Shown piece by piece: positions 46,908-59,867 of a DNA stretch of 64,000 bases. Position 1 is the stretch's first letter; each line of letters begins with the position of its first letter. Location: NCBI RefSeq assembly GCF_003473485.1, contig NC_053045.1, forward strand, positions 58,818,494 to 58,882,493, written 5' to 3'. The notes below the pieces were generated by a model. It did no database searches. It was not told the DNA's origin and saw nothing but the letters and a program-made list of their open reading frames with translations. Made by a program: the position numbers and the translations under genes. This DNA is from Medicago truncatula (taxonomy: Eukaryota > Streptophyta > Magnoliopsida > Fabales > Fabaceae).

Positions 46908-48900
46908 GTACCCTCTTAATCTTCTTACTTAATTCCTCCTGTTTTTTGATTGTGTTGTTCTGCTTTCTATTTTAAATACATTATTATCATTATGGTTTTA
47001 AAATTCAGTTAGAAGAAAAGGTATTGAAAACAAGCTGTTAATTGTGGGTTGTAGAAAACAGCGATTTGTTCAAATTCAGTTACGCAGTATTATTACTAGG
47101 GCGCCACTATTTTACTACATTTTATACTGAGCTGTGGGTGTTGGGTAGCTCAACTTGGTTGACCTAAGGTTAAGGAGTTTAAGGTTCAGGATTCAAATTC
47201 AAAAAGAAAAACTAACATAACAATTAACATGCTAACATTTGTCATTGTAAAATAAATAAAAATACTTAATAAACGTATCACAAAGCAATAGCATCTTGTT
47301 CGAATTTTGCTGCGCTATAGCGCTGTTATTTAACAAATCTGAGGTCATTAATGAGTCGTTGATGATCGAGCAGCTCTCATTGTTTGAAGAGATAGTTTAG
47401 TTTTTGTCTTGGGTGATTTTGGTAATGAATTAGGAACACCGGTAAAACTACTGTACATTGGATATAAATCAGTAACACTACCATAGGCTAAACCATTAAG
47501 AGTTGTCTCTATTTAAATTGTATATTATGGCCAGAGTAGTCAATAGCACGATATAGTGGTGTAGCCGAGTGGCAAGTAATGGTAGGAGCCGGGCCGAGCA
47601 ACTCAGGTTAGCGACTGCTCCAGCAGCTATAGCAGTTCGCGTGTAGGCGGGTAGCGGATTCGGATCCACTATTGTATTTTAACACATAAATCCCAAATTG
47701 ACCCTACTTTCAAAACTGTTTTGAAGGCATTTTGGGGATTTCAAATTAGCCTTAACATTTTCCTCTTCTTACACGCGATCTGCCAACTCTTTCTCACTTC
47801 CATTGCAAAACCATAACATCCTTTCTCACTTCTCACTGCATCGGCCGCCGCCACCATCTTCCTCTGTTCAGGTTATGTTCCTATTCCATCTATCTCCCTC
47901 CATTCCTCTAATCCTTTTCTCTTTTTGCTTCCTCTGTTCTCTGTTTTACACTCTTTTTTCAAAAAACTCCAATAAAGCCAGAAAACAGTTATAAATGTAA
48001 AATTAAAGTAGAAAACTACGCAATTAAGTACATCGGAAAAGCAAATGCCAAAAGGTTTTCGCCACGATTGATACCAAATAGTACAGGAATTTCCGAAACA
48101 GTCTCAAAAAGGCTTACGCCAATAGATAAGCTCAAATAAGCCAATCCAAGGCCCTATATCATTAGACATAATTCATGGCGCAAGACATTATTACATGGTG
48201 TTATTTGGTTCACGTAGTGAATCCCATCTAGTGTGAAAAGGCTGTTGTTGTTTTGCTTCTTTAGCATTAGAAAATGCAATCGGAGAACCATTTAGGTCCT
48301 GTTTGGTATCGGATAAACAACTCCATTAAGCACTTATATGATAAATGCTTATGTCTAAGCTATTTTTATAACAAAAGATAAAATAAAATCAAACTGTTTT
48401 TATATAAACTACAAGTTGTTTTTATAAATGTCATGAAAAACTTATGAACGTGTCATAAATTGTTTTCATAAACTCACACAAATAGTCTCACAAGTGCTTA
48501 TGCAAGTAGATAAACTCAAATAAGTCAATACAAAAGACCCTTAATAGATTCCAGCAACTTGAAAAACTATGATTTTTTTTTTCTAATCCTAATTGAATAT
48601 CATGGTTTTCATTTCCAGTCTCCTTGTTCTCCTGGATTAGTTAATTAGTTGGGTTTGATTAGTTTGTTGGTCAAGTTAGTTAGTGTGATTTGTTATAACT
48701 AACTTTGTAACTACTTTGTAATATGGGTAGTATATAAACTGATGTATCCTTGTGAAAGGATAGAAGAGTGATATTTCATAGAATCATTGATCAAGAGAGA
48801 AAATAGAGTGGTGAGTGGGGATTGTGATTTTCCTTCCTAGAAAGTCTTGTGCCAATTGTGCTGCTCCATTCATCTTGATCATAATGTCAGAAACGGGTTC
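46908..48900. other. TAF9 leader intron with degenerate repeats
   Basis: No coding sequence is supported. A GC-richer repeat-like stretch lies at 47520-47680. A region at about 48297-48545 is related to the repeat in SFR2 intron 1. Around 48636-48900 a sequence with TTGTTATAACTAACTTTG and AGTATATAAACTG, followed by a run read as ATGTCAGAAACG, recalls a Copia-type LTR and leader. That would be an old, broken fossil and is only tentative. Confidence 0.35.
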
Positions 48901-49583
48901 AACAAGGTTGTAAGATAGAAATTGCTACGAACTTCGAGAAATCTTGTGTTCATTGTTTACTTTCTGCAATCTTTCTTCATCATGTTTTCTGATTTGCTAG
49001 ATAGAATATGTTTCAATCTGCTTTCAAGAATCTTCTAGTTATGTCCAACTTTTTATAACACAAAACATTATGTAGGATGCAGATTGCTCTGAACTTTCAA
49101 TAAATCTTGTGTGTTCATTGTTTACTTTCTGAAATCTTTCCTTCTTCTGCATGTTTCTGATTTGCTAGATAGAATATGTTTCAATCATGTTTCAAGAATC
49201 TTCTAGTTATATCCAACTTTTTATGACACAAACAACATTATGAGGTTGTAGGATGCAAATTGCTCTGAACTTGATAAATCTTGTGTGTTCATTGTTTACT
49301 TTCTGCAATCTTTCTTTCTCCTGCATGTTTCTGGTTTGCTAGTTAGAATCTGGTTCAATCTGGTTTCAAGAATCTTCTAGTTATGTCCAACTTTCAAAAC
49401 ACAAACAACATTACGAGGTTGTAGGATGCAAACTGCTCCGAACATTGATAAATCTTGCATTTCATTGTTTACTTTCTGCAATCTTTCTTTCTTATGCATG
49501 TTTCTGATTTGCTAGATAAATCTGTTTCAATCCAGTTTCAAGAATCTTCTAGTTATGTCCAATTTTTCATAAACAAACAACAC
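48901..49583 (+). repeat. Four-copy tandem repeat (about 175 bp unit) in the TAF9 leader intron
   Basis: Four successive copies begin near 48901, 49072, 49242 and 49417. Each starts with a variant of GAGGTTGTAGGATGCA and contains ATTGTTTACTTTCTGCAATC, TTTCTGATTTGCTAGATAG and CAAGAATCTTCTAGTTATG in the same order. The copies are roughly 85-90% alike by eye. The array ends about 160 bases before the TAF9 start codon. It encodes nothing obvious. Confidence 0.9.
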
Positions 49584-49741
49584 CGTTTTACTAAACACCC
49601 ATTTAAAAAATTCTTGTCGTCCTATTTATCAGATACAGAACATTGAATTAGAAACTTATAATGAAATTTTTCCATGTAATACAATCACTCATTTGTCTTT
49701 TTTTCTTTCATGGGTGCAGTGGGATCAGTGGGATAACTTCT

Positions 49742-51335
49742 ATGGCTGATAACGAGGAAGATTCGAATATGCCAAGGGATGCAAAGATTATGCAGTCTTT
49801 GTTGAAATCAATGGGTGTGGAAGAATATGAACCTCGTGTTATAAACAAGTTCCTTGAGCTATGGTATCGCTATGTGGTTGATGTGTTAACAGATGCCCAG
49901 GTGTATTCAGAGCATGCTGGCAAGCCTGCAATTGATGTTGATGATGTTAAGCTGGCCATTCAATCCCAGGTCAACTTCAGCTTCTCTCAACCACCCCCTC
50001 GTGAGGTAATATTTTTTATAATTCACTGTTTATTAATTTTTGTGCCTGAACGTTAGATTTTGTTTCACGCCAATCATCAACAAACCCACCAAAGGATTAA
50101 ATGCATCTATTTTCTTTGTTCTGCGTAGTTGTTACAATTTGTTCATTAAATTATCATGATTGGCTAAGATGATGCATATAAAGTTGTGCATTATTCTTGT
50201 TATCTTCTTTTCTCTTCTGTTGGCTCTAGCTTTCTTGGTCTCCAACTTTTACGGTAATGCAGTTCTTCACTAATGGCTTGTAGAAATTTTCATGCATTAA
50301 TTTTTTAAGATTCGCATGTTTGGGCTGGAATTATCTCTTAAAATCAAAAATATCTAGAAATTATAAACATTTTACTGATATCCATTTTGTTAGTTACCAG
50401 CTCATGAGTTGCAATCAGGAAACATTTGTTTGCTCATTGTGTGTCATGTAACCCAATACCATATGCTCTTTTTCTTCAGGTTTAATTATTTTGTAGGTCC
50501 CTAAACTATTTATAAATTTTTAAATAGGTCCCTAAACTAAAACAAATTGTAATCAGATCCCTGGGTTTTTTTTACAAGCAATTGCCTAAATTTATTAGTA
50601 ATTGTAATTAGGTCCTTAAACTGAAAAGTTTTTAATTGGTCCTTAAACCTTTTTTTTTAACAGCAGTCCTTAAACCTTAAAATAGTTTGTAGTTAGCTCC
50701 TTGAATTCAGGGACATTAATACAAATTATTTAAACTTTTAGGGATCTAACTGAAATTATTTTAAGTTTAAAAGGGACTTGATTAAAGATTATTTAAAAGT
50801 CCATGGACTAGATTAAGAAAATAGTTCAGGTATCTAATTGAATATTTTTGACAAATATAGGGACTCAATTACAAATATGTTTAATTTAGGAACCTATTTA
50901 AAAATCCTCAAATAATTCATGGAACTACAGCACAATTAAATCTTTCTTTAAGCTATAACAAACATGTTGAATGTAATTGCTTTTCAGGTGCTTCTAGAGC
51001 TAGCACAAAATCGCAACAAGATACCATTGCCGAAGTCTATAGCAGGGCCTGGGTTTCCACTTCCACCCGATCAAGACACATTGATTGCTCCCAACTACCA
51101 GTTCGCAATTCCAAACAAAAGGTCTGTCGAACCTATGGAAGAAACTGAGGATGAAGAAGTTCCCAATGCCGATCCCAACCCATCTCAAGAAGAGAAGACA
51201 GATGCGGAACAAAATCCCCATCAAAGAGTGTCATTTCCCGCTAAAAAAGAGACCATGTCACTGACGCTTTTATTAGTTGGCGATGGCTGTGATAAAAGGC
51301 GAATTTTTGGGTACATCGATCACCCCTGCTGGTGA
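49742..51335 (+). CDS. TAF9: Transcription initiation factor TFIID subunit 9 (TAF9)
   Basis: TAF9 is a histone-fold subunit of TFIID and SAGA that pairs with TAF6 in RNA polymerase II initiation. Two coding exons join in frame: 49742-50005 and 50988-51335, giving 203 residues. The start is chosen at [15 protein letters not shown] because an acceptor lies 22 bases upstream, so the longer in-frame ATG at 49661 is intronic. The histone fold covers about residues 10-80 ([52 protein letters not shown]). The conserved [38 protein letters not shown] and NYQFAIP follow, then an acidic tail and QRVSFP. The last 33 residues after QRVSFP differ from what I recall of Arabidopsis TAF9, which ends shortly after that motif. 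The real stop could therefore differ if a further intron exists. Intron 1 of the coding part holds a MITE. Confidence 0.93.
50480..50942. mobile_element. Foldback MITE in the TAF9 coding intron
   Basis: The left end GTTTAATTATTTTGTAGGTCC-like sequence pairs with the reverse of the right end (GATTTAATTGTGCTGTAG), and inner TTTTTAAATAGG is shared by both ends. The flanks TTTCTTCAG and TTTCTTTAA agree at 7 of 9. The inside is full of 'ggtccctaaac'-like repeats in both senses. It is an old Mutator-type MITE and lies within an intron, so it is spliced out. Confidence 0.55.
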
Positions 51336-54300
51336 TTCATTGCTATCAAGACTATTTATGCAATTTTATTGTTGTTGTGAAGTGATTCAACTTTCTGAAT
51401 TTACAAAATACACTCGTACTTTTTATCTTTGTTATAATCTCAGAATCTATTCCTATCCTCACTCTCTCAGCTTTCAGCAAAAAATTGCAAAAACATTGTT
51501 CCCTAGTCAAATTTCTAGGGAGGTTGATTTTATGAATGTCTTCCAACATTTCACCTTTTACCAAAATCTCCACCTAGAGAGTTCACTTTTTGCCTAGAGG
51601 GTCATCAACAAACAATGACACCTCTTTCACTTTCTCACGGGACAAAATGTTGCTCTTTTTCCTCACACTGGCCTTCAAATCTTCATTTTTCCTGTTGGAA
51701 TTATAATTTTCCATAACCCAGACAGAATAAATTGTTTGAAACACAAGAACCAACCGTTTATATAAAATTTTGATGCAATCGATCAATACAACGAATAGGT
51801 AGGTTTTAGGGTTGAGTGATAAAAATAAAATGTATGTTTTATACTAGCTATAGACTATAGTCACAACTCACCAGTATACACGCATATAGTATGTACTATT
51901 GCTTATGATGGACAATAATTTGTGATATAATAATTTCGTCTCATGTATTGATGATTGGTGATTGATGGGCAAAGAGGACTCTATTAGGACCCACCCTTTA
52001 CTACAAAACCATCACCTAGAAAGAGGCCCCTAGCCAAGTAGCACTGTACTGTACTTGTGGTGAGTTGTGAGTGACCAAACACATCTCTACCAAAACGGCT
52101 TCTATGACAGAGAAGTGCAACATGTTGTTTGCAGTTAAAAAAAACCGTTTCAACAACAACAATCAAATTTCATCTCATTAACTGTCAGTAAAAAAATCTT
52201 CTGTATCTTGTAAACTAGCAATTTATGGTATTATTTGTCTTTACGTATAAAATGGTAACCTAATAAGTATGTGTAATTAGTCCAGCCTTTAAGATTTTTT
52301 CAGATGCGATTTTGCTGACATGTTTTCTTTTACGTATATGTGATATTTCATCAAATTAATCGATATTGATTTTTTTTTTGTTACAAGGCTAAAACAAAAC
52401 AGAAAAAAGGAAAGAGGCTAGCGCCTCATAAAAAAGACTACTAATTTATCCGTCCTAAGCAAAGACAGGTCATTTGGAGAAGAAGAGTAGTGGAGAGTCA
52501 ATTCAACATCGCTCGATTCAACAAACAACAAATAAAATGTAACAAAAAAAAAAACACCAAATAAAATAAATTTTCTATTGTTTAATCGAATCAACATCAA
52601 TTAAATCACATTGTCTCATTTATGAAGATCATACACATCTCAATCTCTGGTAAGATAAAGTGTCATGTATCACTTAAAGGTGGAATGGTGGATCAATATT
52701 TTAAAACTTGATAAAAATCGATGTTTTCTATGTAAGAATAAGTTTATGGTATTACTCAAGGAAAAAACAACATTAGACATCAAAACTCAATTTATGTTCT
52801 TTTTTTTTTTTTTACTTTTATCGAATCAATATCAATCAGATCACCATCTCATTCATAAAAACATTGAAAACCATGAATAAATTACAACATCAATTGTTGT
52901 ATAGAACACCCATCCACCCCAGCTGTCGCCCTCTAGTCTAGTAGTAGTAAATATAAAATATATCTTTTACTTTATGAACGAAGAAACATTAGGGCATTGA
53001 AATTGAAACCAAATAATGTGACAGCACTAACCCCATAAAAATAAACTAAGATGAAAAGTACATTTGGTTCCAAGTTTAGACCACTAACTAACATATGAAA
53101 CGTGATATATTATGGATTGGGAAACTGGGAGGAACTTTCTCGCACACAGTATCATGTTAATTTCTCTATATCCTAATATAGTAGTATTTGTCATATTGAA
53201 GTATGTGATAATCTACTGCATGGAAAAAAGCATACCTATCTCTAATTACCACAGTCAACCAACAAATTAAAATAAATAAAGTTCAGAAAAGGTATGTTCT
53301 GTAGTTTTAATTGGTCGTAGATAAGCTAGGTGTGCTCTTATAAATTAGTATAGTTGCATGAGTTGGTCAATTATTGTTCTATTCGATAAAACTAATTGTA
53401 CACCGCATCAACATATGACATATTCAGCGTACCTTTCAATATGTTTGTCTTCCAACCTGTAATATTTTAACGGAAAATGTATAGGTGTACATCCATATGA
53501 TGATATATCCATCTTGAGAGAGAAAAATAAAAATAAGAGTAAATTAGGTGATGGATGATTTTTTTTTTTCAATAATCTTTTTCTTTCTTGCTAAACAAGT
53601 CTCTATGAGATATTATGAAGAATATGATGATTTTTTTTTTAATAAAATTACCTACTATATATAATTAATCAGTGTAAATTACCTACTATTGGCAAGAACA
53701 TAACTTTTTAATTTTATTAAAGATAAAGATGTTTTTGTTTTGACAGAATGACTATGCAAATACTACAACTTTATTGCATTGTCTAGAAATGGGATCTTTT
53801 GCATATTCACCATCATCTGATTATATTACACTCACATGGCAATAGAGAAAATATTAAAAGTGGAAGAAGAATCATAAATGCTAGGATTGCATCTTCAAAG
53901 ATACAAATGGTTTATGGATTTAGGCACAAATAGGGTAATGAAGAAAACGAGGTTTAAACCAACAATAGAAGTAGTATTTCAAGAAAAATGTGGGAACTTT
54001 ATAGCTAGCTATGTATATGTGTATGATTTCAATTTGAAAATGGTATATAGTGTGACCCATTAAAGATATGTAAGTACTTACTACTCAATGACACTTTGAA
54101 TATGATAAGGACATGTGAGATTATAATGTGGCAATTGGTATATATGGGTAACCATAAACAGCAAGGCTTGGTCTCCAGATGTCCATTATTTAGGAACGGG
54201 AAAGATCACTATTTAAAGCAAATGATGTGGAAAGTTATAACATGATGCATTCTTGAACAACTTTTTATATCGATTCTAACTCGTTTTTGTGATAGATATC

Positions 54301-55255
54301 CGCATAAAATTTGTGTCAAGAAGCATTCATTAACAAAACCCAATAAGTAAAACCGTTTACTCATATGTTTACAAAAAAAAATAAGTTGAGCACGTGAAAG
54401 TTGGTGAGGAAAGGCAAGCGAAAGTGAAGTGATTAGTCAAAAGGACGATAATAAAGTTAACTAAAAAGGAAGATTTATGTCAAAGAAGGACATGATACAG
54501 ATTATAGGCATATAAAATACTACTAATTAAAGTGAAAAGGCAAGAATCAGTCCTCATGAGTCCTGACAGAGTGTACAAAGTCAATGTCCTTAACTTAGAA
54601 TTTTCCTAGTTGTACTTCAATTTTAAAGTATACCAAATTCCCTAATCCCCATGAAATAAAATTCGACATATTAAAAATAAGTTTTACTTATATCAAGTGT
54701 GTGTACACATTCTTGTGGCTGGCTCTTTTCTATGTAACCTCTCCAATGTTCAATTGAATTTTGATAAAATGATTAATTTGGACTTTGTTGTGACAACATA
54801 TATTTGAATTGTGCCTCAAAAGGTCAAGAAATGTTAGAATGGATGTTAGGATAAATTGTTCCTTGCATTTTCTATGTGTCATATAGTTGATGAGTTTGTT
54901 CCTACGATGCATAATCAATACTATAATTGTTATGGTTTTAGGCCCCATACCGAGTTTTAAAAAAATACTATAATTGTAATGGTTTCTTGTTTTCAACGAA
55001 GTTTTCTACCGGTAAAAGAAAAATTCTCCCTAACCCACCATAATCAATTTATTTAACTATTTCACATAAATTAAGAAAATATATAAGTAATATAAAAGAA
55101 GGTTTTATTTTTACTAAAAAATAATATAAAACAATGTTACTTTTACTAAATCACGATTGTCAAATATTGATGTATTCATAGATACTATAAATATAAAGTG
55201 AAAGACATTGACTTAAAAGTGAGATAAATAATATTAATTAGAGGGTATAAATAAA
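51336..55255. other. Gene-free stretch between TAF9 and GA2ox
   Basis: The first 200 bases or so are probably TAF9 3' untranslated sequence. The rest is AT-rich with poly-T and poly-A runs and only short open frames without family resemblance. No transposon termini were recognised before 55265. Confidence 0.4.
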
Positions 55256-55264
55256 TAAAATTAA

Positions 55265-55599
55265 GGTTAAAATATGGTTTTGGTCCCTGCAAATATATCT
55301 TGTTTTGGTTTTAGTTCCTGTAAATTTCTTTTGTTGTTTTTGGTCCCTGCAAAATATTTTGTATTTGAAAATAGTCCCTCCAGGGACTATTTTTAAAAGT
55401 AAAATATTTTGCAGGGACTATTTTTCTAATAAATGAGTTCAGTCATCATGTGTCACGTGTGAAATCATCACAAAAGTGGGGTCAGGGACCAAAACCAAAA
55501 CAAGACATATTTGCAGGGACAAAAAAAAACAACAAAAAAATTACAGGGACTAAAACCTAAACGATATATGTTTGCAGTGATCAAAACCATATTTTAGCC
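55265..55599. mobile_element. Mutator-type MITE, sister of 19724-20080
   Basis: It begins GGTTAAAATATGGTTTTGG and ends CCATATTTTAGCC. It is flanked by the exact 9-mer TAAAATTAA (55256-55264 and 55600-55608). Internal 'tggtccctgcaaa' motifs match the nested copy at 19724-20080. It lies about 100 bases upstream of the probable GA2ox TATA box, so it could affect that promoter. Confidence 0.85.
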
Positions 55600-55701
55600 T
55601 AAAATTAATATATTGTATTAAAAATAAACGTGTCGTCTCTAATAAGTATTTACAATTTCAAAATATTTTAATCTCCATCCTCTTCTATTCTTTGCTACAT
55701 A

Positions 55702-55709
55702 TATAAATA
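55702..55709 (+). promoter_or_regulatory. Probable TATA box of the GA2ox gene
   Basis: TATAAATA lies 264 bases upstream of the start codon, which would leave a leader of roughly 230 bases rich in CT motifs. Confidence 0.45.
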
Positions 55710-55965
55710 TATCCCATTTTAGTAGATATGCTCATAATCCTCTTTGTTCATATACTTCATATACTCTTGCTGAAAAAAATTATCTCTTGCTCTTCCTCTC
55801 TTTCTTGCTAGTTCTCTTTCCTCACATGTAATATAGCACCAACTTGTTAACACAAAAAAAGAAAATACATTTATATCTAGCTCTCAAAGTTCTATACTAT
55901 AGCATAGAGTAAAATCAAAGATTTAGAACCAAACTTGATACTACTCTTTACCAAGAGAAACAAGT

Positions 55966-58778
55966 ATGGTGTTGGCTTCACCAAAACCAATGAGGAATGA
56001 AACGATTTTACCAAATGATCTTATTCCAATAGTAGACCTTAAGAGTGAAAGGTCGGAAGTAATACAACAAATTGTGAAAGCAAGTGAAGAGTATGGTTTC
56101 TTCAAGGTGATAAACCATGGTATTAGTGATGGAACTATTGAGAAAATGGAAGAGGCAGGGTTTAGTTTCTTTGCAAAACCAATGTCTCAAAAGAAACAAG
56201 CTGCACCTGCTTATGGTTGTAAGAACATAGGATTCAATGGAGATATTGGTGAGGTTGAGTACCTTCTCCTCAATGCTAACACTTCCTCCATTGCTCAAAT
56301 ATCCAAAACTATATCCAATGATGATCCACATTCTAACTTCAGGTATGTCATGAAAACTACCTCATTACTAGTACCATATTAGATTTTTCTATTTGTCATT
56401 ATCCTTTTAACATTTAGTAAGTGGAAGTAGTAGATTTCTCCTTATATGCAATAACATTTTGAATTTTTTTTGTCTCACTTCATTCAAATTGAATTAATAA
56501 TTTTTATTAAAGTATCTAATTATATATTTAACCATCTTTCTCTTGTGATGATTAAGGAACGATGTGAATAAATCAATTAGGTAAAATGGTGGATAATATA
56601 TAAGTCTAGATCACATTCAATTTTGTAGTCATTCTTAATTAGTTTTTATGTTAAGTTTAATTATAAGGGTAATTTTGACGACATAATACAACTTGTAATG
56701 AAACTTAACATTGTACAAACCAAATCAACCAACTTTTATTAATTTGTGTGAATGTATTAAAAGAGCGCTGAATATAGAAACAAATGTATTATATGGTTTT
56801 TGTATGATTTTTTTATATTGGTTTTTTCTTATTTTTTTATATTTATTATTATATTGGCTTTTCTATGATGTTGGAACTTGGGGTGGCCATATAGAAACTG
56901 TAATACTAAGTATAATAAGCCTATAGCCAAATGTGAATTGATAGTTGGGGAGTGGCCACCATATCATGCACAATATACTCTTTTATATTATGGACCATGC
57001 TATAGTGGGATATTAATTGGCTAGCATATAGATAAATATATTATGCCCGTGACCATTTGAGTTCATTGAGTAATTTTTAACGTTTTGTTTTGAAACTACT
57101 ACACCTTCCTAGCTATGAGTTGTATTGTTGTATCTGACCAGCAAAGAATGGATATGCTTCAGTGTTTCAACGTTCCCATCTATAAATGAATACCATGTCT
57201 ATTTTTGTTATTGACCATACATGAAGCTGGTATGTATTTGAAATCACCGTATTAAAAGTGTTTGCAAACTTTAACAAGTCGATCGAAATTCCAAACATGC
57301 CCTTAGTTTTGATGTCTATTTTTGAAAGGCATGTAACAGAACAGTATAGAGATATAAATATGAGTATTGCAAAGGTTTGAAGAATGACATATTGAGTAAA
57401 TAAAAGCTGAAAAAAGAAATAAATAAGAAAGGGAAGATGCAGTGAGTAGTCAAGGAAAGAGGCAGATAGAGTACTAGTGGCACTGACAAAGCTTGAGTTC
57501 AGTAGTCATCAACAGCTAAGAAAACAATGAATAATCAGTAAATAATCATGTTTAAGATTTATGATTATGACAGGTGTAGGGTGAGTGAATATACAGAAGC
57601 AGTGAAAGAGGTGGCATGTGAGATATTAGAGCTAATGGCAGAGGGTTTGGGGGTCCCTGATACAAAGGTTTTCAGCAGTTTGATAAAGGATATTGATAGT
57701 GACTCAGTTCTTAGGCTCAATCACTACCCACCTACACTTAACAAGGACAAGTCACATTCCAACAATGTTGGCTTTGGGGAGCATTCTGACCCTCAGATCT
57801 TGACCATTCTTAGATCTAATGACGTTTCTGGTCTTCAAATTTCTCTTCAACATGGTCTCTGGATTCCTGTTAACCCTGACCCAGAAGCTCTATGTATTAA
57901 TATAGGTGATGTCCTTGAGGTATTTTTCTTTTCTTTTCTTATTCATATAAATATGTGTTAACACAAAAATCATTTCTCTTTTTATTCTTTCTATCTTTTT
58001 AAGTCATTTTAACCCTACACACTTTTCTTTGATTCAGTTTGCTTATACCATAATAAAAGGGAGGGTCTCACACACACACACTAGGGGCCTCCTCTTGCCA
58101 TTAAACTAGGGGCCTCCTCTATCTATATATGAGCAGCACTAGCATGAAAAGGGGAAATTAATATTTTCAACTTGATAGGAATTGAAGTGAAATGACTTGC
58201 ATTATTGACTTAATGTCTATTGAATTGAATTTTAGCAATATCAATTTTCTTCTGTTCATGTTCATGATCAATGACACAAAATGTGCTAGCTAGCTAGCTA
58301 TACTGATATATAAGGTTCAAAATATTTTGGGGGACACATCAATTAAATAACCTTGCCTTATCCCTATCATATCCTATTTTAATTTTACATAATTGAGTAA
58401 ATTGATTGATACAACCATTTCAAGGACCGAAATACCTATTTACTCATAGAATGAATGAGAGTTGATGAGAAGTAGTAACTTCGGTGGGAACTAAAAAAAG
58501 GAGGTAATTGATTTTGTGTGTGATGACAGGTTATGACAAATGGAAGGTTTGTAAGCGTGAGACATAGGGCAATGACAAACTCATACAAATCAAGAATGTC
58601 AATGGCATATTTTGGGGCTCCACCTCTAAATGCTTCCATTGTTGCTCCACCAGTTTTGGTTACACCAACCAGGCCCTCTCTCTTCAGACCATTTACTTGG
58701 GCCGACTACAAAAAAGCCACTTACTCTCTAAGGCTTGGTGACACCAGAATTCAACTTTTCAGAGCAAACATTGCATGA
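55966..58778 (+). CDS. GA2ox: Gibberellin 2-oxidase (2-oxoglutarate/Fe(II) dioxygenase)
   Basis: GA 2-oxidases inactivate gibberellins by 2-beta-hydroxylation, in the cytosol. Three exons join in frame: 55966-56342, 57574-57919 and 58530-58778, giving 323 residues. The N-terminal domain has IPIVDLKS and YGFFKVINHGI. The core has RLNHYPP, GFGEHSDPQILTILRSND with the iron-binding His and Asp, then GDVLEVMTNGRFVSVRHRAM with the second iron His, and RMSMAYF where Arg and Ser would bind 2-oxoglutarate. The close match in layout to pea SLENDER/PsGA2ox1-type enzymes suggests the C19-gibberellin class. The positions of the two introns are typical of GA2ox genes. Intron 1 is 1231 bases and AT-rich. 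No break is seen. Confidence 0.93.
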
Positions 58779-59867
58779 TCATTCATAAAGTTGAGTATGC
58801 ACCAATACTTTTAAGCTACTATGTTAATGTAAAGGACAGGTTGTTGTTGTCCATTTTGGACCTAGGAAAGGGTTGTATGCTTTTGTTTGCCTAAATATGT
58901 TGCAAAGTTAACTTGACATGGCAAAGAAAGCTACTGTTCTTGCATGTAAGACTGAGTACTAATAGATGGTTGCCAGTTCTGTACCCTTCCTTCTATCATC
59001 AATCACAATCTCTCTTGTCTTGCCATTTATTTATCTTATTAATGTTGCCAACATAGTCACTAGATAATGTTACAGCTCATATATGCATACAAGATATCAA
59101 CTTAATGACTTACAACAAGCTAATTTATTACACTATGACAGACATTAAATTGAATAACATATAGTATCTTATTCCATGATAAAATGATAGTAGAGTAGAA
59201 ACAACAATCCTCAAAATCTCAATTTATCTTTTTCTCATTCTTTCTTTTTTAAGACTATCTCTATCTCATTCATTCCTTCTCAAGAACCGTTATTGATAGC
59301 AATTGGTACAAAAACTTAATGGAAGTGACAACCCCTTTCAACATTGATTCATAACTTCCATCAAATTACAAATATTTATAGAAGTATATACTACTAGAGT
59401 GATACAATTTTGTTAAGAAATATTCTGAAAAAAGAGATTAAAGATGATCTCAGTAATTAATCTTAAGTAATATATGTGACTTCTAATTGAAATAGATAAA
59501 TGAATATGCCAAGTACTGTTTATTTAAACAAGAAAATATTGTGACTATTGTTCTAGTCAGATACACAGTGAAGCCACATGGCACATGCAGTTACAGTATA
59601 AAACCAGTGAGGGAATATGAATGAATCTACGTGGAATGAGTTACCCCCACATAATTAACGATGTTACAGAACTACGTTCTACAGATTAATTCTGAAAAGT
59701 TTAGTCCATCATCGTACTATAGTATCAACAACACACTATGGTAGTATTATTAAATGATGAGGTGTGTGTGGCCACCAGCTTCAAAGTTCAAACAGTAATA
59801 ATAACTCTACACCTCCATGCATGCAGAGTTACAACTGTATAACCGTAGAAGAAGACATGTCATATTA
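58779..59867. other. Convergent intergenic region between GA2ox and invertase
   Basis: The two genes converge here, so this contains both 3' untranslated regions. No other feature was recognised. Confidence 0.5.

Noticed and set aside
48901-49583. CRISPR-like or satellite array
   Set aside because: The units are contiguous, diverged and 175 bp long with no spacers, and only four copies lie in a plant intron. It is a local tandem duplication.
49661-49741. Longer TAF9 start at the upstream in-frame ATG
   Set aside because: An acceptor site lies between it and MADNEED, and the extension is hydrophobic and unlike TAF9.
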